A stretch of 58,449 nucleotides of DNA from Candidatus Bathycorpusculum acetigenes (GCA_009781675.1 WQVG01000005.1:1-58449), one strand, 5' to 3'. Numbered from the stretch's first letter, positions 17,853 through 26,906 are shown. The notes: generated by a model from the sequence alone, not told the origin. Numbers and translations are program-made.

Positions 17853-18038
17853 ATGGTGAGCGAAGGAAAAGGTCGACTGTTTCGACGAAAAGATGGTAAA
17901 TATCTAGTTTATCTGCCTAAAGATTTAGCGGAAGACAGTATGTTTCCCTTTAAGGGTTCTGATACTATCTTTGTTAGGGTAAGCTTTTTGCTGGGCGACA
18001 GCAAGCTTATGGTTGAGAAATGGCCGCAGGCAACTTAG
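17853..18038 (+). CDS. Small AbrB-like hypothetical protein
   Basis: A 61-residue protein that opens GKGRLFRRKDGKYLVYLPKDLAED, an arrangement of basic strand, YLPK turn and short helix reminiscent of the swapped-hairpin AbrB/SpoVT DNA-binding fold. It ends in a beta-strand and basic residues. A TATA-like CTTAAATAC lies about 50 bp upstream. There is no antitoxin partner next to it. The family assignment is tentative; that it is a gene is likely from the promoter spacing and composition. Confidence 0.5.
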   Translation: MVSEGKGRLFRRKDGKYLVYLPKDLAEDSMFPFKGSDTIFVRVSFLLGDSKLMVEKWPQAT

Positions 18039-18168
18039 CTATCTGAACTGGTGGACCCTATTTTTATCCTGTAGGGGTTTTAGGTGTTTGGATTTGTTTT
18101 TTTGGTAAGTGTTTTAGATATTTTTGTTTTTTAATTTTTTTAAATGTTTTTTTGGTTTATTGTGTGTT

Positions 18169-18200
18169 ATATTGTGGTTGGATATATTGTGGTTTTGGAT
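18169..18200 (+). repeat. Short direct repeat upstream of the small membrane protein
   Basis: ATATTGTGGTTGGAT (18169-18183) is followed immediately by ATATTGTGGTTTTGGAT (18184-18200). They sit in a T-rich 215-bp gap, 20-50 bp upstream of the presumed TATA box of the small membrane protein gene. They could be tandem regulator sites or simple T/G-rich slippage. Confidence 0.4.
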
Positions 18201-18263
18201 GTATTCCTGTTTTGAAATTAGTTTTAAAACCGTGAAAGACCAAAAACATATTTCGTGAATAGC

Positions 18264-18500
18264 ATGTCAAAAGTAATCGGAGTCACAGCGTTGGTTGTTA
18301 TCATAAATATCGCGCTTTTCGCCTCAGCCATATCAACAGGCCTAATACCTATAACACACAATACAACCCTAACAGTAGAAGATACAGCAAACACAACAAA
18401 CAGCAACAAACCCTCTGAACTACCCTGGACCATTTTGGCCGCTATTTTTATACCCTTAATAAGTTCATTGGGCATTATAGCCATTTATATAAAAAAATAA
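18264..18500 (+). CDS. Small membrane protein with two predicted helices
   Basis: A 78-residue protein from ATG 18264 (a GTG at 18255 is also in frame). An N-terminal hydrophobic helix (about 3-25) is followed by a Thr/Asn-rich extracytoplasmic loop of about 30 residues and a second helix (about 54-74) ending in KK. TTTTAAAACC about 40 bp upstream may be its TATA box. Function is unknown. The preceding 200 bp are very T-rich and contain a short direct repeat. Confidence 0.5.
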   Translation: MSKVIGVTALVVIINIALFASAISTGLIPITHNTTLTVEDTANTTNSNKPSELPWTILAAIFIPLISSLGIIAIYIKK

Positions 18501-18569
18501 AGAAGCATTCAAACCATATGCCGATATGGCAACATATGATAAATAAACAACCCGCCTACTTACTCTTCG

Positions 18570-19265
18570 GTGCACAGTTTGTCTTCTCTAGAAACCATAA
18601 TCCAGCAAGTTAAAAACGAACTCACAGCTAAAAACAAAATCCGTGAGGATGCACATGAATACATGCGCAAAGCCTCCAGCCTCTCAAAACAATCAATTCT
18701 GCTTCTACACCAAAAACGATTTGACAACGCCCAAAAAATGCTCAACGACGCCAAAAACATCATCACAAACCTCCAAGAACAGGCCAAAGAATACCCCGAA
18801 ATAATCTACAGCGGCATGTTCAGTGCAACACTACAAGAATACTCAGAGGCAAACATTATCCTGACCCTGATTAAAGATGACCGATTCATGCTCCCATCCG
18901 AAATCAATGTACCCCCAACCGATTATATTTTGGGCTTAGCCGACGTTATCGGCGAATACCGACGACTTGCCCTAGATTACCTACGTGAAGGCAAAGTCGA
19001 AAACGGCGTAAAATGCCTTGAAATCATGGACCAAATCTTCATCCAACTTCTAGCACTTGACGAAGCCTACATGCTGGTTCCCGGTTTACGCCATAAATCT
19101 GACATCGCACGTCGCATCATCGAAACCACCCGCGGCGACATCACCCTTGAAGTGCGCCGAAAAACACTCGAAGACCAGCTCAAAAAATTCGAAATCCCAA
19201 CCCAAACCAAACACAGACAAACAAGCAAACAAAAACTAAAAAACACAAAAACCGCGGAAACATAA
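18570..19265 (+). CDS. Translin family protein
   Basis: A 231-residue, almost all-helical protein from GTG 18570. Residues 15-190 follow the translin/TRAX pattern: an N-terminal helix with many basic residues, the long central helices ending in EYSEANIILTL, and the DYILGLADVIGEYRRLALDYLREGK block that is most diagnostic of the family. The C-terminal 40 residues are a Lys/Thr-rich tail. Eukaryotic translin/TRAX (C3PO) is an RNase acting on RNAi passenger strands and tRNA precursors, and archaeal homologues are nucleic-acid-binding octamers of uncertain role. Here it precedes a tRNA-binding domain gene by about 100 bp, which would suit a tRNA-related function. Confidence 0.8.
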   Translation: MHSLSSLETIIQQVKNELTAKNKIREDAHEYMRKASSLSKQSILLLHQKRFDNAQKMLNDAKNIITNLQEQAKEYPEIIYSGMFSATLQEYSEANIILTLIKDDRFMLPSEINVPPTDYILGLADVIGEYRRLALDYLREGKVENGVKCLEIMDQIFIQLLALDEAYMLVPGLRHKSDIARRIIETTRGDITLEVRRKTLEDQLKKFEIPTQTKHRQTSKQKLKNTKTAET

Positions 19266-19370
19266 AACCCAAATCCCCAAAAAACCACAAACTGATCCCA
19301 AACCCGATTCGAATTCCAAACGGCAAAGTAAATATTTGAAAACCACACTAACTAACCCTAGCGTGATTCG

Positions 19371-19703
19371 ATGGCAGAAGAAATAACCTTTGACTACTTC
19401 GGAAAACTTGACTTACAAATCGGTAAAATCATCGAAGCAGAACCAATTCCTGAAAGTAAAAAACTCATCAAAATCCAAGTGGACTTCGGCTCAGAGACAC
19501 GCCAATGCATCGCAGGTCTGCTAAAATTCTACAAACCTGACGAACTTGCAGGCAAAAAATGTGTGTTTCTGCTAAATCTGCAACGACGAATGATAGCAGG
19601 ATATGAATCACAATGCATGATTCTGGCAGCAGAAGACGAAACGGGCAACGTATCAATTCTACAACCCCAAATAGACCTTGCCGAAGGAAGCAAAATAAGG
19701 TAA
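19371..19703 (+). CDS. Methionyl-tRNA synthetase C-terminal-like tRNA-binding protein
   Basis: A 110-residue stand-alone OB-fold protein of the EMAPII/Trbp111/MetRS-beta type. The pattern FGKLDLQIGKIIEAEPIPES, then LIKIQVDFG and RQCIAGLLKFYKP, then ESQCMILAAED, is the conserved tRNA-binding domain. In many archaea this domain is a separate gene whose product dimerises and assists MetRS by binding the tRNA elbow. No MetRS catalytic gene lies in the window. The start ATG 19371 aligns with the family N-terminus. Confidence 0.92.
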   Translation: MAEEITFDYFGKLDLQIGKIIEAEPIPESKKLIKIQVDFGSETRQCIAGLLKFYKPDELAGKKCVFLLNLQRRMIAGYESQCMILAAEDETGNVSILQPQIDLAEGSKIR

Positions 19704-19875
19704 TAAACTCCACAACTAAAACCTCCCCTTAACTATTATTTTTCAACCGCTACCTACCAATGACTAAACCGTCTCATACGTTAAAGTAACAGCCCAAACC
19801 ACCGAGCCTTTACAGAAAAGTTAACTTAATTATGGCTGAGGTTATTGTATTGCATATTATGGAAGGTTATGCTTA

Positions 19876-20889
19876 ATGACAGCTAACGAAGAAGCACTCA
19901 TGTGGGTTGAGAAATACCGCCCCAAAACTTTCAACGAAGTCGTTGGCCTAGCAGACATCGTCGAGAGTCTCCAGGCGTTTATGCGCAACCCCAAAACAAT
20001 GCCGCACCTCATGTTTGCAGGTGTCCCAGGCACAGGCAAAACAACACTTGCCCTTGTCATCGCTCACACTCTATATGGTGCAAACTGGAGAAGCTTCACC
20101 CTCGAACTCAACGCCTCCGACGAAAGAGGAATAGACACCGTTCGAGACCGTATCAAAGATTTTAGTCGTTACAGCCGCACCGGATTCGGCGGCGATATCC
20201 CCTTCGCGCTCATAATCCTAGATGAATGCGACCAAATGACCGGCCCCGCCCAAACTGCCTTGCGCCGCATCATGGAAATCGGTAGTCGCACCAGCCGCTT
20301 TATACTCATCTGCAACCAATCCAGCAAAATTATCGAACCCATCCAGAGCCGATGTGCCATATTCCGTTTCAGTCGTGTTGACAAGCAAGCCATGAAACAG
20401 CATCTACTAGATGTCGCAGAAAAAGAAGGATACACATTAGTTCCTGAAGCCGCCGACCGCCTCGTTGATTTCGCCGAAGGCGACCTACGCCATGCCATAA
20501 ACGCACTACAAACCGCCTCAGCATACAAAGAAGGTGTCATAGACGAAAAAACAGTGTTACTAGTCATCGGAGAAGCCAGCCCCAGCCAAGTGCAAAAGAT
20601 GATACGCAAAGCACTCTACGGCGACTTTATGGAAGCCCGCAAAACCATGTATGACATCATGGGCAGCTTTGGCTTTAGCGGCACCGAAATCATCCGCCAA
20701 GTCCAACGGGAAATCTTTAAAATGAGTGACCTCACCGCCGAGCAGAAAGCAAATCTCTCAGGCGTCATCGGCGAATATGATTACCGCCTAACACAGGGCG
20801 CAAACAGCGATATCCAACTAAGTGCGCTACTTGCGCAATTTGCCAAGTTCGGCAAGGACATAGAGGAAAGTTATGCAGGCGCAAACTGA
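19876..20889 (+). CDS. rfcS: Replication factor C small subunit
   Basis: A 337-residue AAA+ clamp-loader ATPase. It opens with the RFC box WVEKYRPKTFNEVVG. Walker A is GVPGTGKTT (about 48-56), Walker B is LILDECDQM, and the SRC sensor/arginine-finger motif is QSRCAIFRF. A helical collar domain follows. No intein interrupts the P-loop, although archaeal rfcS genes often carry one. The stop overlaps the start of rfcL by 17 bp, so the two subunits are co-expressed. They load the PCNA sliding clamp at primer ends. Confidence 0.97.
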   Translation: MTANEEALMWVEKYRPKTFNEVVGLADIVESLQAFMRNPKTMPHLMFAGVPGTGKTTLALVIAHTLYGANWRSFTLELNASDERGIDTVRDRIKDFSRYSRTGFGGDIPFALIILDECDQMTGPAQTALRRIMEIGSRTSRFILICNQSSKIIEPIQSRCAIFRFSRVDKQAMKQHLLDVAEKEGYTLVPEAADRLVDFAEGDLRHAINALQTASAYKEGVIDEKTVLLVIGEASPSQVQKMIRKALYGDFMEARKTMYDIMGSFGFSGTEIIRQVQREIFKMSDLTAEQKANLSGVIGEYDYRLTQGANSDIQLSALLAQFAKFGKDIEESYAGAN

Positions 20890-22114
20890 TCTGCTCTGGG
20901 TTGAAAAATACCGTCCAAAAAAAATTGACGACATAACCGGCAACGACGAAGCTAAGGCACTCTTTCTTGAATGGCTCAAAAACAAACGCCACACCAAAAA
21001 AGCTGTATTACTCTACGGCCCTCCCGGTGTAGGCAAAACAGCACTGGTTCTATCAGCTTCACGAGAACTAGGTTTTTCAGTCATCGAAATGAACGCCAGC
21101 GACACCCGCTCCGAAAAGGCGATCAACGCCATCGCTAAACCCGCCACATCCTACAAGGCATTAGACAACTTTACAGAAAACGCCAAAGTAAGCGGCAACG
21201 TACTGTTTCTTGACGAAGTCGATGGCATCGCTGGTAACGAAGACCGCGGAGGAGTAAACGCTATCCTAAAAATCATCGAAGCATCCCTTGTACCTATCAT
21301 CATGGCGGCAAATGACCCAGACATCGAGAAATTACGCCCTCTAAAAAAAGAATGCCTGCTGATACGTTTCCAACAAGTCCGTATCCCGCTAATAATTGCT
21401 TTGTTACAGAAAATTTGTCTATTAGAACATATAACCGCCGAGTTCGAAGCGCTCGAACGCATTGCACAGAACAGCAAAGGCGATGTACGCTCTGCCATAA
21501 ATGACCTCCAGAGCCTAAGTGAAGAAAACCACCGCCTAAGCCTCCAAGATACAATGATGCTCACATCCCGCAACAAAGACATAAGCATGGACGAAACCCT
21601 CAGACGATACTTCTCCACACAAAACATCGCCGAAACCTCAACCATGCTGGCCTTCTCCAGCGTAGACTACGATGACTTTCTGCTCTCAATCAGCGATAAC
21701 CTTCCAAAACGCTACACCGACCTCACCGAACTTGCCAAAGCCTACGACTACATATCCCACGCCGATCTGTTTAGAGGCCGAATCGGCACAGAAAACTGGC
21801 ATCTGCTCAAATACTTCTACAACGCCTTAGCCGAAGCCTCAGCAGTTAACCCCCAATCCTATAAACCCTTCACATTTGTTACACCCCCCATACGCATCAT
21901 CACCCTGTTTTGGACCAAGGGCAAACGCACCATGCTCGATACTATATGTGGCAAAATCGGCGCTCAATGCCACGTCAGCCACAAAACCGCCAAGCATGAC
22001 TTTGTACCCTACATCAGAGCAATACTGCAAAAAAAACCCAAGAGCCCCCTTGTGGTATGGTTCAAATTTACCCCCGAAGAAGTTGACTTCCTAACGAAAA
22101 TGAGCAGGTATTAA
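20873..22114 (+). CDS. rfcL: Replication factor C large subunit
   Basis: A 413-residue partner of RfcS, starting inside the end of rfcS. The RFC box is WVEKYRPKKIDDITG, Walker A is GPPGVGKTA (about 45-53), Walker B is LFLDEVDGI, and sensor 1 is in MAANDP. The C-terminal half is the large-subunit collar, but it is shorter than in many archaea and lacks the acidic/basic PIP-box tail that usually ends the protein. The last residues (DFLTKMSRY) do not form a clear PIP box. Clamp binding may therefore rely on another site. Confidence 0.95.
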   Translation: MQAQTDLLWVEKYRPKKIDDITGNDEAKALFLEWLKNKRHTKKAVLLYGPPGVGKTALVLSASRELGFSVIEMNASDTRSEKAINAIAKPATSYKALDNFTENAKVSGNVLFLDEVDGIAGNEDRGGVNAILKIIEASLVPIIMAANDPDIEKLRPLKKECLLIRFQQVRIPLIIALLQKICLLEHITAEFEALERIAQNSKGDVRSAINDLQSLSEENHRLSLQDTMMLTSRNKDISMDETLRRYFSTQNIAETSTMLAFSSVDYDDFLLSISDNLPKRYTDLTELAKAYDYISHADLFRGRIGTENWHLLKYFYNALAEASAVNPQSYKPFTFVTPPIRIITLFWTKGKRTMLDTICGKIGAQCHVSHKTAKHDFVPYIRAILQKKPKSPLVVWFKFTPEEVDFLTKMSRY

Positions 22115-22117
22115 GAC

Positions 22118-22456
22118 ATGACGATTGTTTTAAACGGCAAAGGTTTTAAACTTCCACGGGTGGAGAAAGAAAAATTCGTTAACCTCATCCATCTGGGATT
22201 AGATTACGACCGTAATGCAGGATTATTCTCCATTAAGAGCTACAACAACATCGAAAAAGTTATCGACGCCGTCAGCGACATTTTGAAAGATGACGTAGTT
22301 TTTCTGCAAAGTTGCATCCGTTGCGGCAAAGACTTTTCATGTAGAGGTTGCAACTATATCGATTTATGTACCACTAAAAATCTTCCGTTTAGTTGTGTTT
22401 GTTCTCAATGTTTAAAGGATAGAAAGAATTTTGAGACGTATTTAACCCAATTTTAG
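22118..22456 (+). CDS. Cys-rich unknown protein downstream of rfcL
   Basis: A 112-residue protein starting 3 bp after the rfcL stop, so almost certainly in the same transcript. The first 60 residues are an alpha/beta segment without Cys (FVNLIHLGLDYDRNAGLF). The rest has eight or more cysteines in the order CIRC, SCRGC, DLC, SCVCSQC. The C-x2-C-x5-C-x2-C-x5-C spacing could bind zinc or an Fe-S cluster. I do not recognise the family. The tight link to the clamp loader suggests a replication or repair role, which is inference only. Confidence 0.7.
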   Translation: MTIVLNGKGFKLPRVEKEKFVNLIHLGLDYDRNAGLFSIKSYNNIEKVIDAVSDILKDDVVFLQSCIRCGKDFSCRGCNYIDLCTTKNLPFSCVCSQCLKDRKNFETYLTQF

Positions 22457-22507
22457 ACAACAAATCCCTCTTACTGTTATCTGCTCTAGATTGTGTTTGG
22501 TTTAGGC

Positions 22508-23119
22508 CTACGAAACATAGCCCTTAACCGGTCTTAGTAGATCTAGAATTTTAGTATATAATTCATCTGCCACTATCTCTCGGGGTTTATCACCATCAAC
22601 TACAATCAGTTCCCCTTTTTCTACAAACTTTAGGTAAACCTCTCGAACTTTGCGTTGCATCTCCAAGGTCTCCATCACCGATCTCCTACGATGCAGGCGC
22701 TCCAATACATGTTCAGGAGGTACATCAAGAAAAATGCTAAAGTCAGGTTGCATAGCATAAGCGTTAATGCTTTTAATCCACTCCAAGTTCAGGCCTGAAC
22801 TACCCTGATATGCCAGCGACGAGTAGAGATAACGATCACAGATAACCAGTTTACCTTGATCAAGAGCAGGTTTGAGTTCTGTTTGCATGTGCTCGATGCG
22901 GTCAGCAGCAAAGAGAAGCGCTTCTGCTTCTGTTGGAAGCCGGAGTTGATCATAGAGACAGTGCTCACGAATAAAAGTGCCAACTCTGCCTCGGCTGGGT
23001 TCTGCAGTGAGATAAATGCTATAGGTTTCGGAGAGGCGTTGGGCTAAGATTTTGGCTTGGGTGGTTTTCCCACTTCCATCCAATCCCTCGATAACCATAA
23101 AGATTCCGTTTCCTACCAT
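22508..23119 (-). CDS. tmk: Thymidylate kinase
   Basis: A dTMP kinase of about 203 residues from ATG 23119; an upstream in-frame start at 23149 adds ten residues that do not look conserved. The P-loop is EGLDGSGKTTQ. The DR(Y/F) motif reads CDRYLYSSLAYQG, and the LID region has RLHRRRSVMETLE. It makes dTDP for DNA synthesis. It is convergent with the rfc operon and divergent from the HD phosphohydrolase, which also handles nucleotides in its family. Confidence 0.94.
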   Translation of the reverse strand: MVGNGIFMVIEGLDGSGKTTQAKILAQRLSETYSIYLTAEPSRGRVGTFIREHCLYDQLRLPTEAEALLFAADRIEHMQTELKPALDQGKLVICDRYLYSSLAYQGSSGLNLEWIKSINAYAMQPDFSIFLDVPPEHVLERLHRRRSVMETLEMQRKVREVYLKFVEKGELIVVDGDKPREIVADELYTKILDLLRPVKGYVS

Positions 23120-23194
23120 AATACTCAACTTTACATCTGCGCTATACATTAATTGGAGATACCCCTAAATATAACCTGTTAAGAGGTAGCGCTT

Positions 23195-24469
23195 GTGCCT
23201 AAAGCTTACTGGGGAGAAATCAAAGACCCCGTACATGGCTATGTGTACATAACTGACGCAGAGAAAAAAATCATAGATACCTATCCAATGCAGAGGCTTC
23301 GCCGGCTTCGCCAGTTGGCAGGTTCTGAGTACGTATACCCCGGCGCTAACCATACCCGCTTCGAACACAGTCTAGGCGTTATGTTTTTGGCAGGCCAGGT
23401 GCTGGTAAACCCCCACATCTCCCGGGCTGTGTCTGATGAGGAAACAGATATGTGCCGCCTCTCTGCGTTGTTACATGATTGCGGCCACGGCCCCTTCTCA
23501 CATGTGTTTGAGCATCTTCTCACCAAAGAACTCAATAAAACCCACGAAGACATCACCGCTTGGATAGTTGAAAACAGTGAAGTAGCTGACGTATTATCCA
23601 AAATGGGCTATAACCCAAAAGAGGTCGCTGGATTAGCCGTTGGAAAGTTACACAAAAAAGACCACGCTTTCCTTGACCAAATCATAAGCAGCGCTGTAGA
23701 CGTGGACAAGCAGGATTTCATCGTTCGAGATACCTACCACACCGGCGCTGAGTACGGTTTTATAGACGTTTATCGTCTTATCCACGCATTGGATCTTTTA
23801 GGTGAAAACTTGGCCGTTGAACTAGGTGCCTTATCGGCATTGGAGGCCTTTGTTATCGCTCGCATCGAATCTTTTAAGAGCATCTACTTCCACCGTGTCG
23901 GACGCGCGGCGCAGATTATGCTGGCATCTGCAATGGATAAGGCCAACAACGAACTCGGCTTAACTACTTTTAAAACCCCCGAGGAATATCTCGCACTAGA
24001 TGATTACACAGTTTGGGCGATGCTCAAAAAATGCCCTGCATCTAACGTTATTATCAACAATTTAGAGAACCGACGTATGCTTAAATGCGCCTATGAACGT
24101 ACTTTCTACGAAAAAGACGCACTAATCTCTAACCTGTTTGGACAGGAATCCTATCGGTTGCAGATACGCGGCGAAATCGCTAAGGAAGCAGGTGTTGAAC
24201 TAGAAACCGTTATTATCGACGTTCCCACAGTGCCCTCAGTGCCCTACCATCACGCAGTGGAATCAACCGAGATTCCCGTGTTCACGCGAAGCCCTGCTGG
24301 CGAAAAGAAACTTCAACGCCTAAGCGAGAGTTCCAAAATTTTTGAAACCCTCAAGGGCTTTATGAACATCCTGCGCGTCTACACCGACCAAACAAACCGA
24401 TCCAAAGTCGAGAAAGCCACCGCTAATGTGCTAGGACAGATTCCTTCAGCAACCAAAATCTCTTTCTAG
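23195..24469 (+). CDS. HD-domain phosphohydrolase (SAMHD1/dGTPase-like)
   Basis: A 424-residue protein from GTG 23195, with GAGGT about 8 nt upstream. It opens EIKDPVHGYVYIT, typical of the SAMHD1-like branch. The HD metal ligands are seen in TRFEHSLGVM (His), LLHDCGHGPFSH (His-Asp) and VDVDKQDFIVRD (Asp). Relatives hydrolyse dNTPs to nucleosides and triphosphate. Divergent pairing with thymidylate kinase suits a part in dNTP balance. The final 150 residues are a less conserved alpha/beta extension. Substrate preference cannot be deduced. Confidence 0.88.
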   Translation: MPKAYWGEIKDPVHGYVYITDAEKKIIDTYPMQRLRRLRQLAGSEYVYPGANHTRFEHSLGVMFLAGQVLVNPHISRAVSDEETDMCRLSALLHDCGHGPFSHVFEHLLTKELNKTHEDITAWIVENSEVADVLSKMGYNPKEVAGLAVGKLHKKDHAFLDQIISSAVDVDKQDFIVRDTYHTGAEYGFIDVYRLIHALDLLGENLAVELGALSALEAFVIARIESFKSIYFHRVGRAAQIMLASAMDKANNELGLTTFKTPEEYLALDDYTVWAMLKKCPASNVIINNLENRRMLKCAYERTFYEKDALISNLFGQESYRLQIRGEIAKEAGVELETVIIDVPTVPSVPYHHAVESTEIPVFTRSPAGEKKLQRLSESSKIFETLKGFMNILRVYTDQTNRSKVEKATANVLGQIPSATKISF

Positions 24470-24548
24470 CATCCGACACACTGTTTCTTAAATACTAGTC
24501 TTGCTAAGGAGAATACAGCGCATACTATATGCGTGGGAAGAGAGCCAA

Positions 24549-25085
24549 ATGTCAAACGAAGCCAACGCTGAGGACAAAAAAATAATTAGCGTAAGAATTA
24601 AACGTAAACCTGAAGCGAACGCTGACCCTCCTCAGCTGTTTTCCGACAAAGATGTCCGTCGCATTGTCACAGAATTCATATCTTCATGGATACGTGGTGA
24701 CATAATCCTTCGTTTCCCAACTGCTGCCGAACTCGCCAAAAAAAACCCGATCAACCTCTCCTTCCAAGTCGATCCCTCAGTGAACGCTGAGCTCAAAATC
24801 AAAGAACACTATGTAGGCCTGCTCTCCATCATCGTAGGTATCAAACCTGCCTCAGAGAGCGATCAGAAAAAAGCGGTTCATGAAGTCTTTAAAATGTTAC
24901 TTATGTTCCGCAGTTCCAACCGTATCGAAGGTAAAATAATCTCCAATGACCTCCAAAAACGGATAGAAGACCTTGAGAAAAAACTCGAGTCCCAAACAAA
25001 ACTCCTCGAGCAGATAACCGGTTTTCTGTTTACACCCAAAAAAGGTAAGCAAACCAAGTCTAGCAGTCAAAAGATGAATTCCTGA
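24549..25085 (+). CDS. Hypothetical protein with C-terminal coiled coil
   Basis: About 178 residues from ATG 24549, soluble and charged. The central region (about 35-130) mixes strands and helices (DKDVRRIVTEFISSWIRGD). Near residues 133-155 there is a short coiled coil with heptad leucines (LQKRIEDLEKKLESQ), followed by a Lys/Ser tail. I do not recognise the family. It follows the HD phosphohydrolase by 80 bp and has its own TATA-like CTTAAATAC near 24487, so it may be separately transcribed. Confidence 0.6.
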   Translation: MSNEANAEDKKIISVRIKRKPEANADPPQLFSDKDVRRIVTEFISSWIRGDIILRFPTAAELAKKNPINLSFQVDPSVNAELKIKEHYVGLLSIIVGIKPASESDQKKAVHEVFKMLLMFRSSNRIEGKIISNDLQKRIEDLEKKLESQTKLLEQITGFLFTPKKGKQTKSSSQKMNS

Positions 25086-25139
25086 AGGGTAAGGTTTATT
25101 CATGGGAATTTGTATTCTGCTTGTGCTTTCAACAAATGC

Positions 25140-25214
25140 GCTCCGGTAGTATAGTCCGGCCAAGTATGCCGGCCTTTCGAGTCGGCGACCCGGGTCCGAA
25201 TCCCGGCCGGAGCA
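25140..25214 (+). tRNA. tRNA-Glu (anticodon UUC)
   Basis: A cloverleaf can be drawn directly. The acceptor stem is GCTCCGG/CCGGAGC with discriminator A at 25214. The anticodon stem is CCGGC/GTCGG around loop CTTTCGA (anticodon TTC), and the T stem is CCGGG/CCCGG around TCCGAAT. No intron is present and CCA is not encoded. Confidence 0.95.
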
Positions 25215-25281
25215 CTCTTATCCTGTCTATGATTTCTGCCCTTGTGCTCTAAAATATGACTGAAAATTGGTAATTTTTGGT

Positions 25282-25467
25282 TTAATCAGTGTGGGCAGGT
25301 CTTTTGAGTTCTCGATAGGTGAACATAATTATGTATGTTACAGCGCCTCCGATGAAGAGGGTGATACCACCGTAGCCGGCGGTTGGGTTGTAATTGTTGG
25401 CGCCGTAGAGAAAGAGCAGAAAACCGCCAATGATGATACATAGTAGTGTCCAGTCAATCCAAGACAT
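25282..25467 (-). CDS. Small two-helix membrane protein
   Basis: A 61-residue protein with two hydrophobic helices (about 6-24 and 33-50) separated by a Tyr/Asn/Gly loop. The C-terminus YRELKRPAHTD is charged and probably cytosolic. It starts at ATG 25467 and is divergent from fae-hps across 200 bp. I do not recognise the family. Confidence 0.5.
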   Translation of the reverse strand: MSWIDWTLLCIIIGGFLLFLYGANNYNPTAGYGGITLFIGGAVTYIIMFTYRELKRPAHTD

Positions 25468-25667
25468 ACGTCTTCGCCTATATGGGGCATTAAGTATTCA
25501 CCGTTGGGATATAAAGATTGCATCCGTTGCGTAGAATCCTTGTGCATCAAAAAATGGTTTAAACGGCTATTAACCGCTAAAGAATCCTCCCTAAAGCTCA
25601 ATCGTTTCTGGTGTATCCGGCATTCTTATATACGGCGTGTAATACAGACACGATTTAGGTAAACTAT

Positions 25668-26906
25668 ATGTCAGGAACAGAGGTTAAAAAGCCAGAAAAC
25701 CGCGCCAGCGGCCCAACATACTTAATTGGGGAATCTCTTGTCGGCGAAGGAAATGAAGTTGCACACGTAGACCTCCTCATAGGAGACAAAGCCGGTCCCG
25801 TTGGGCAGGCATTTGCCACCGGTATGGCAAACCTCTCAGCAGGTCACACGCCTCTTTTGGCGGTTATCCGTCCCAACCTGCCGCCTAAACCCCACACACT
25901 TATCGTGCCCAAAGTCACCATTAAAAACATGGCTGACACCGGAAAAATCTTTGGTCCCGCTCAAGCAGCAGTAGCCAAAGCAGTTGCAGACGCAACAGAA
26001 GAGGGCATCATTCCAGCCGCAAAAATTGACGATTGGGTAATTATTGCAAGCGTTTTTATTCACCCCCAAGCGGCTAATTATCGCAAAATTTACCAATACA
26101 ATTACGGTGCAACAAAAATGGCTCTTCAGCGTGCACTTAAGAACTACCCCTCATTAGAAAAACTCATCTACGATAAAGACCGTGCAAAGCACCCAATCAT
26201 GGGCTTCAAAGTTCCACGCCTATGGAGACCCCCATATCTACAAATCGCGCTAGATGCACCCTCGCTTGAAGGCGCAAAGAAAGTTATTGAGCAACTGCCG
26301 GGAAGCGATAGAATCATCCTTGAAGTTGGAACACCCCTCATCAAACGTTACGGCACAAGAGTCATAAACGAAATTCGCGAAATCGCCAAAGACAAATTCA
26401 TCATAGCAGACCTTAAAACCCTTGATGTAGGCAAAGTTGAAGTAGACACCGCATATGAAGACACCGCAGACGCAGTTGTCGCAGCAGGCTTAGCGTCGCC
26501 AGAGACCCTTGATGCAACCGTGCATGAAGCCAGACGCCTTGGAATCTATGCAGTTATCGATATGTTAAACGTAGATGACATCTTGACAAAACTAAAGTCA
26601 CTCCAAGAATTCCCAGACGTCGTTATCCTACATCGCGGTATAGACCAAGAAAGCGGCCAAACCAGCGGACTAGAACGCATAAAACTCATCCGCAAAACCT
26701 TCCCCAACAAAAAACTCCTCATCGCAGTTGCAGGCGGTATTGTTCCCGAGACCGCTAAAGAAGCACTCGAGCAAGGGGCAGATATACTCATAGTCGGCCG
26801 ATACGTCACTCAAAGCCGAGACGTTGAACGCGCAGTCCGAGATTTCCTCGAACTAACACCTGCCATGCGCGAAGACATCGACCTCTACAGAGTCCATACC
26901 GAATAA
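25668..26906 (+). CDS. fae-hps: Fused formaldehyde-activating enzyme / 3-hexulose-6-phosphate synthase
   Basis: A 412-residue bifunctional protein. Residues 1-165 are Fae ([21 protein letters not shown], then [14 protein letters not shown]), which condenses formaldehyde with tetrahydromethanopterin. Residues about 175-412 are the HPS TIM barrel ([32 protein letters not shown] with the catalytic Asp-Lys pair, AGGI phosphate site). HPS joins formaldehyde and ribulose-5-P, or runs in reverse to make pentose phosphate in archaea that lack the oxidative pentose pathway. The fusion is known from archaea. It stands alone after tRNA-Glu and the small membrane gene. No phosphohexuloisomerase gene lies nearby. 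Confidence 0.96.
   Translation: MSGTEVKKPENRASGPTYLIGESLVGEGNEVAHVDLLIGDKAGPVGQAFATGMANLSAGHTPLLAVIRPNLPPKPHTLIVPKVTIKNMADTGKIFGPAQAAVAKAVADATEEGIIPAAKIDDWVIIASVFIHPQAANYRKIYQYNYGATKMALQRALKNYPSLEKLIYDKDRAKHPIMGFKVPRLWRPPYLQIALDAPSLEGAKKVIEQLPGSDRIILEVGTPLIKRYGTRVINEIREIAKDKFIIADLKTLDVGKVEVDTAYEDTADAVVAAGLASPETLDATVHEARRLGIYAVIDMLNVDDILTKLKSLQEFPDVVILHRGIDQESGQTSGLERIKLIRKTFPNKKLLIAVAGGIVPETAKEALEQGADILIVGRYVTQSRDVERAVRDFLELTPAMREDIDLYRVHTE

Noticed and set aside
19876-20889. Possible intein in rfcS, common in archaea.
   Set aside because: The P-loop region reads straight through and the protein has the normal length.
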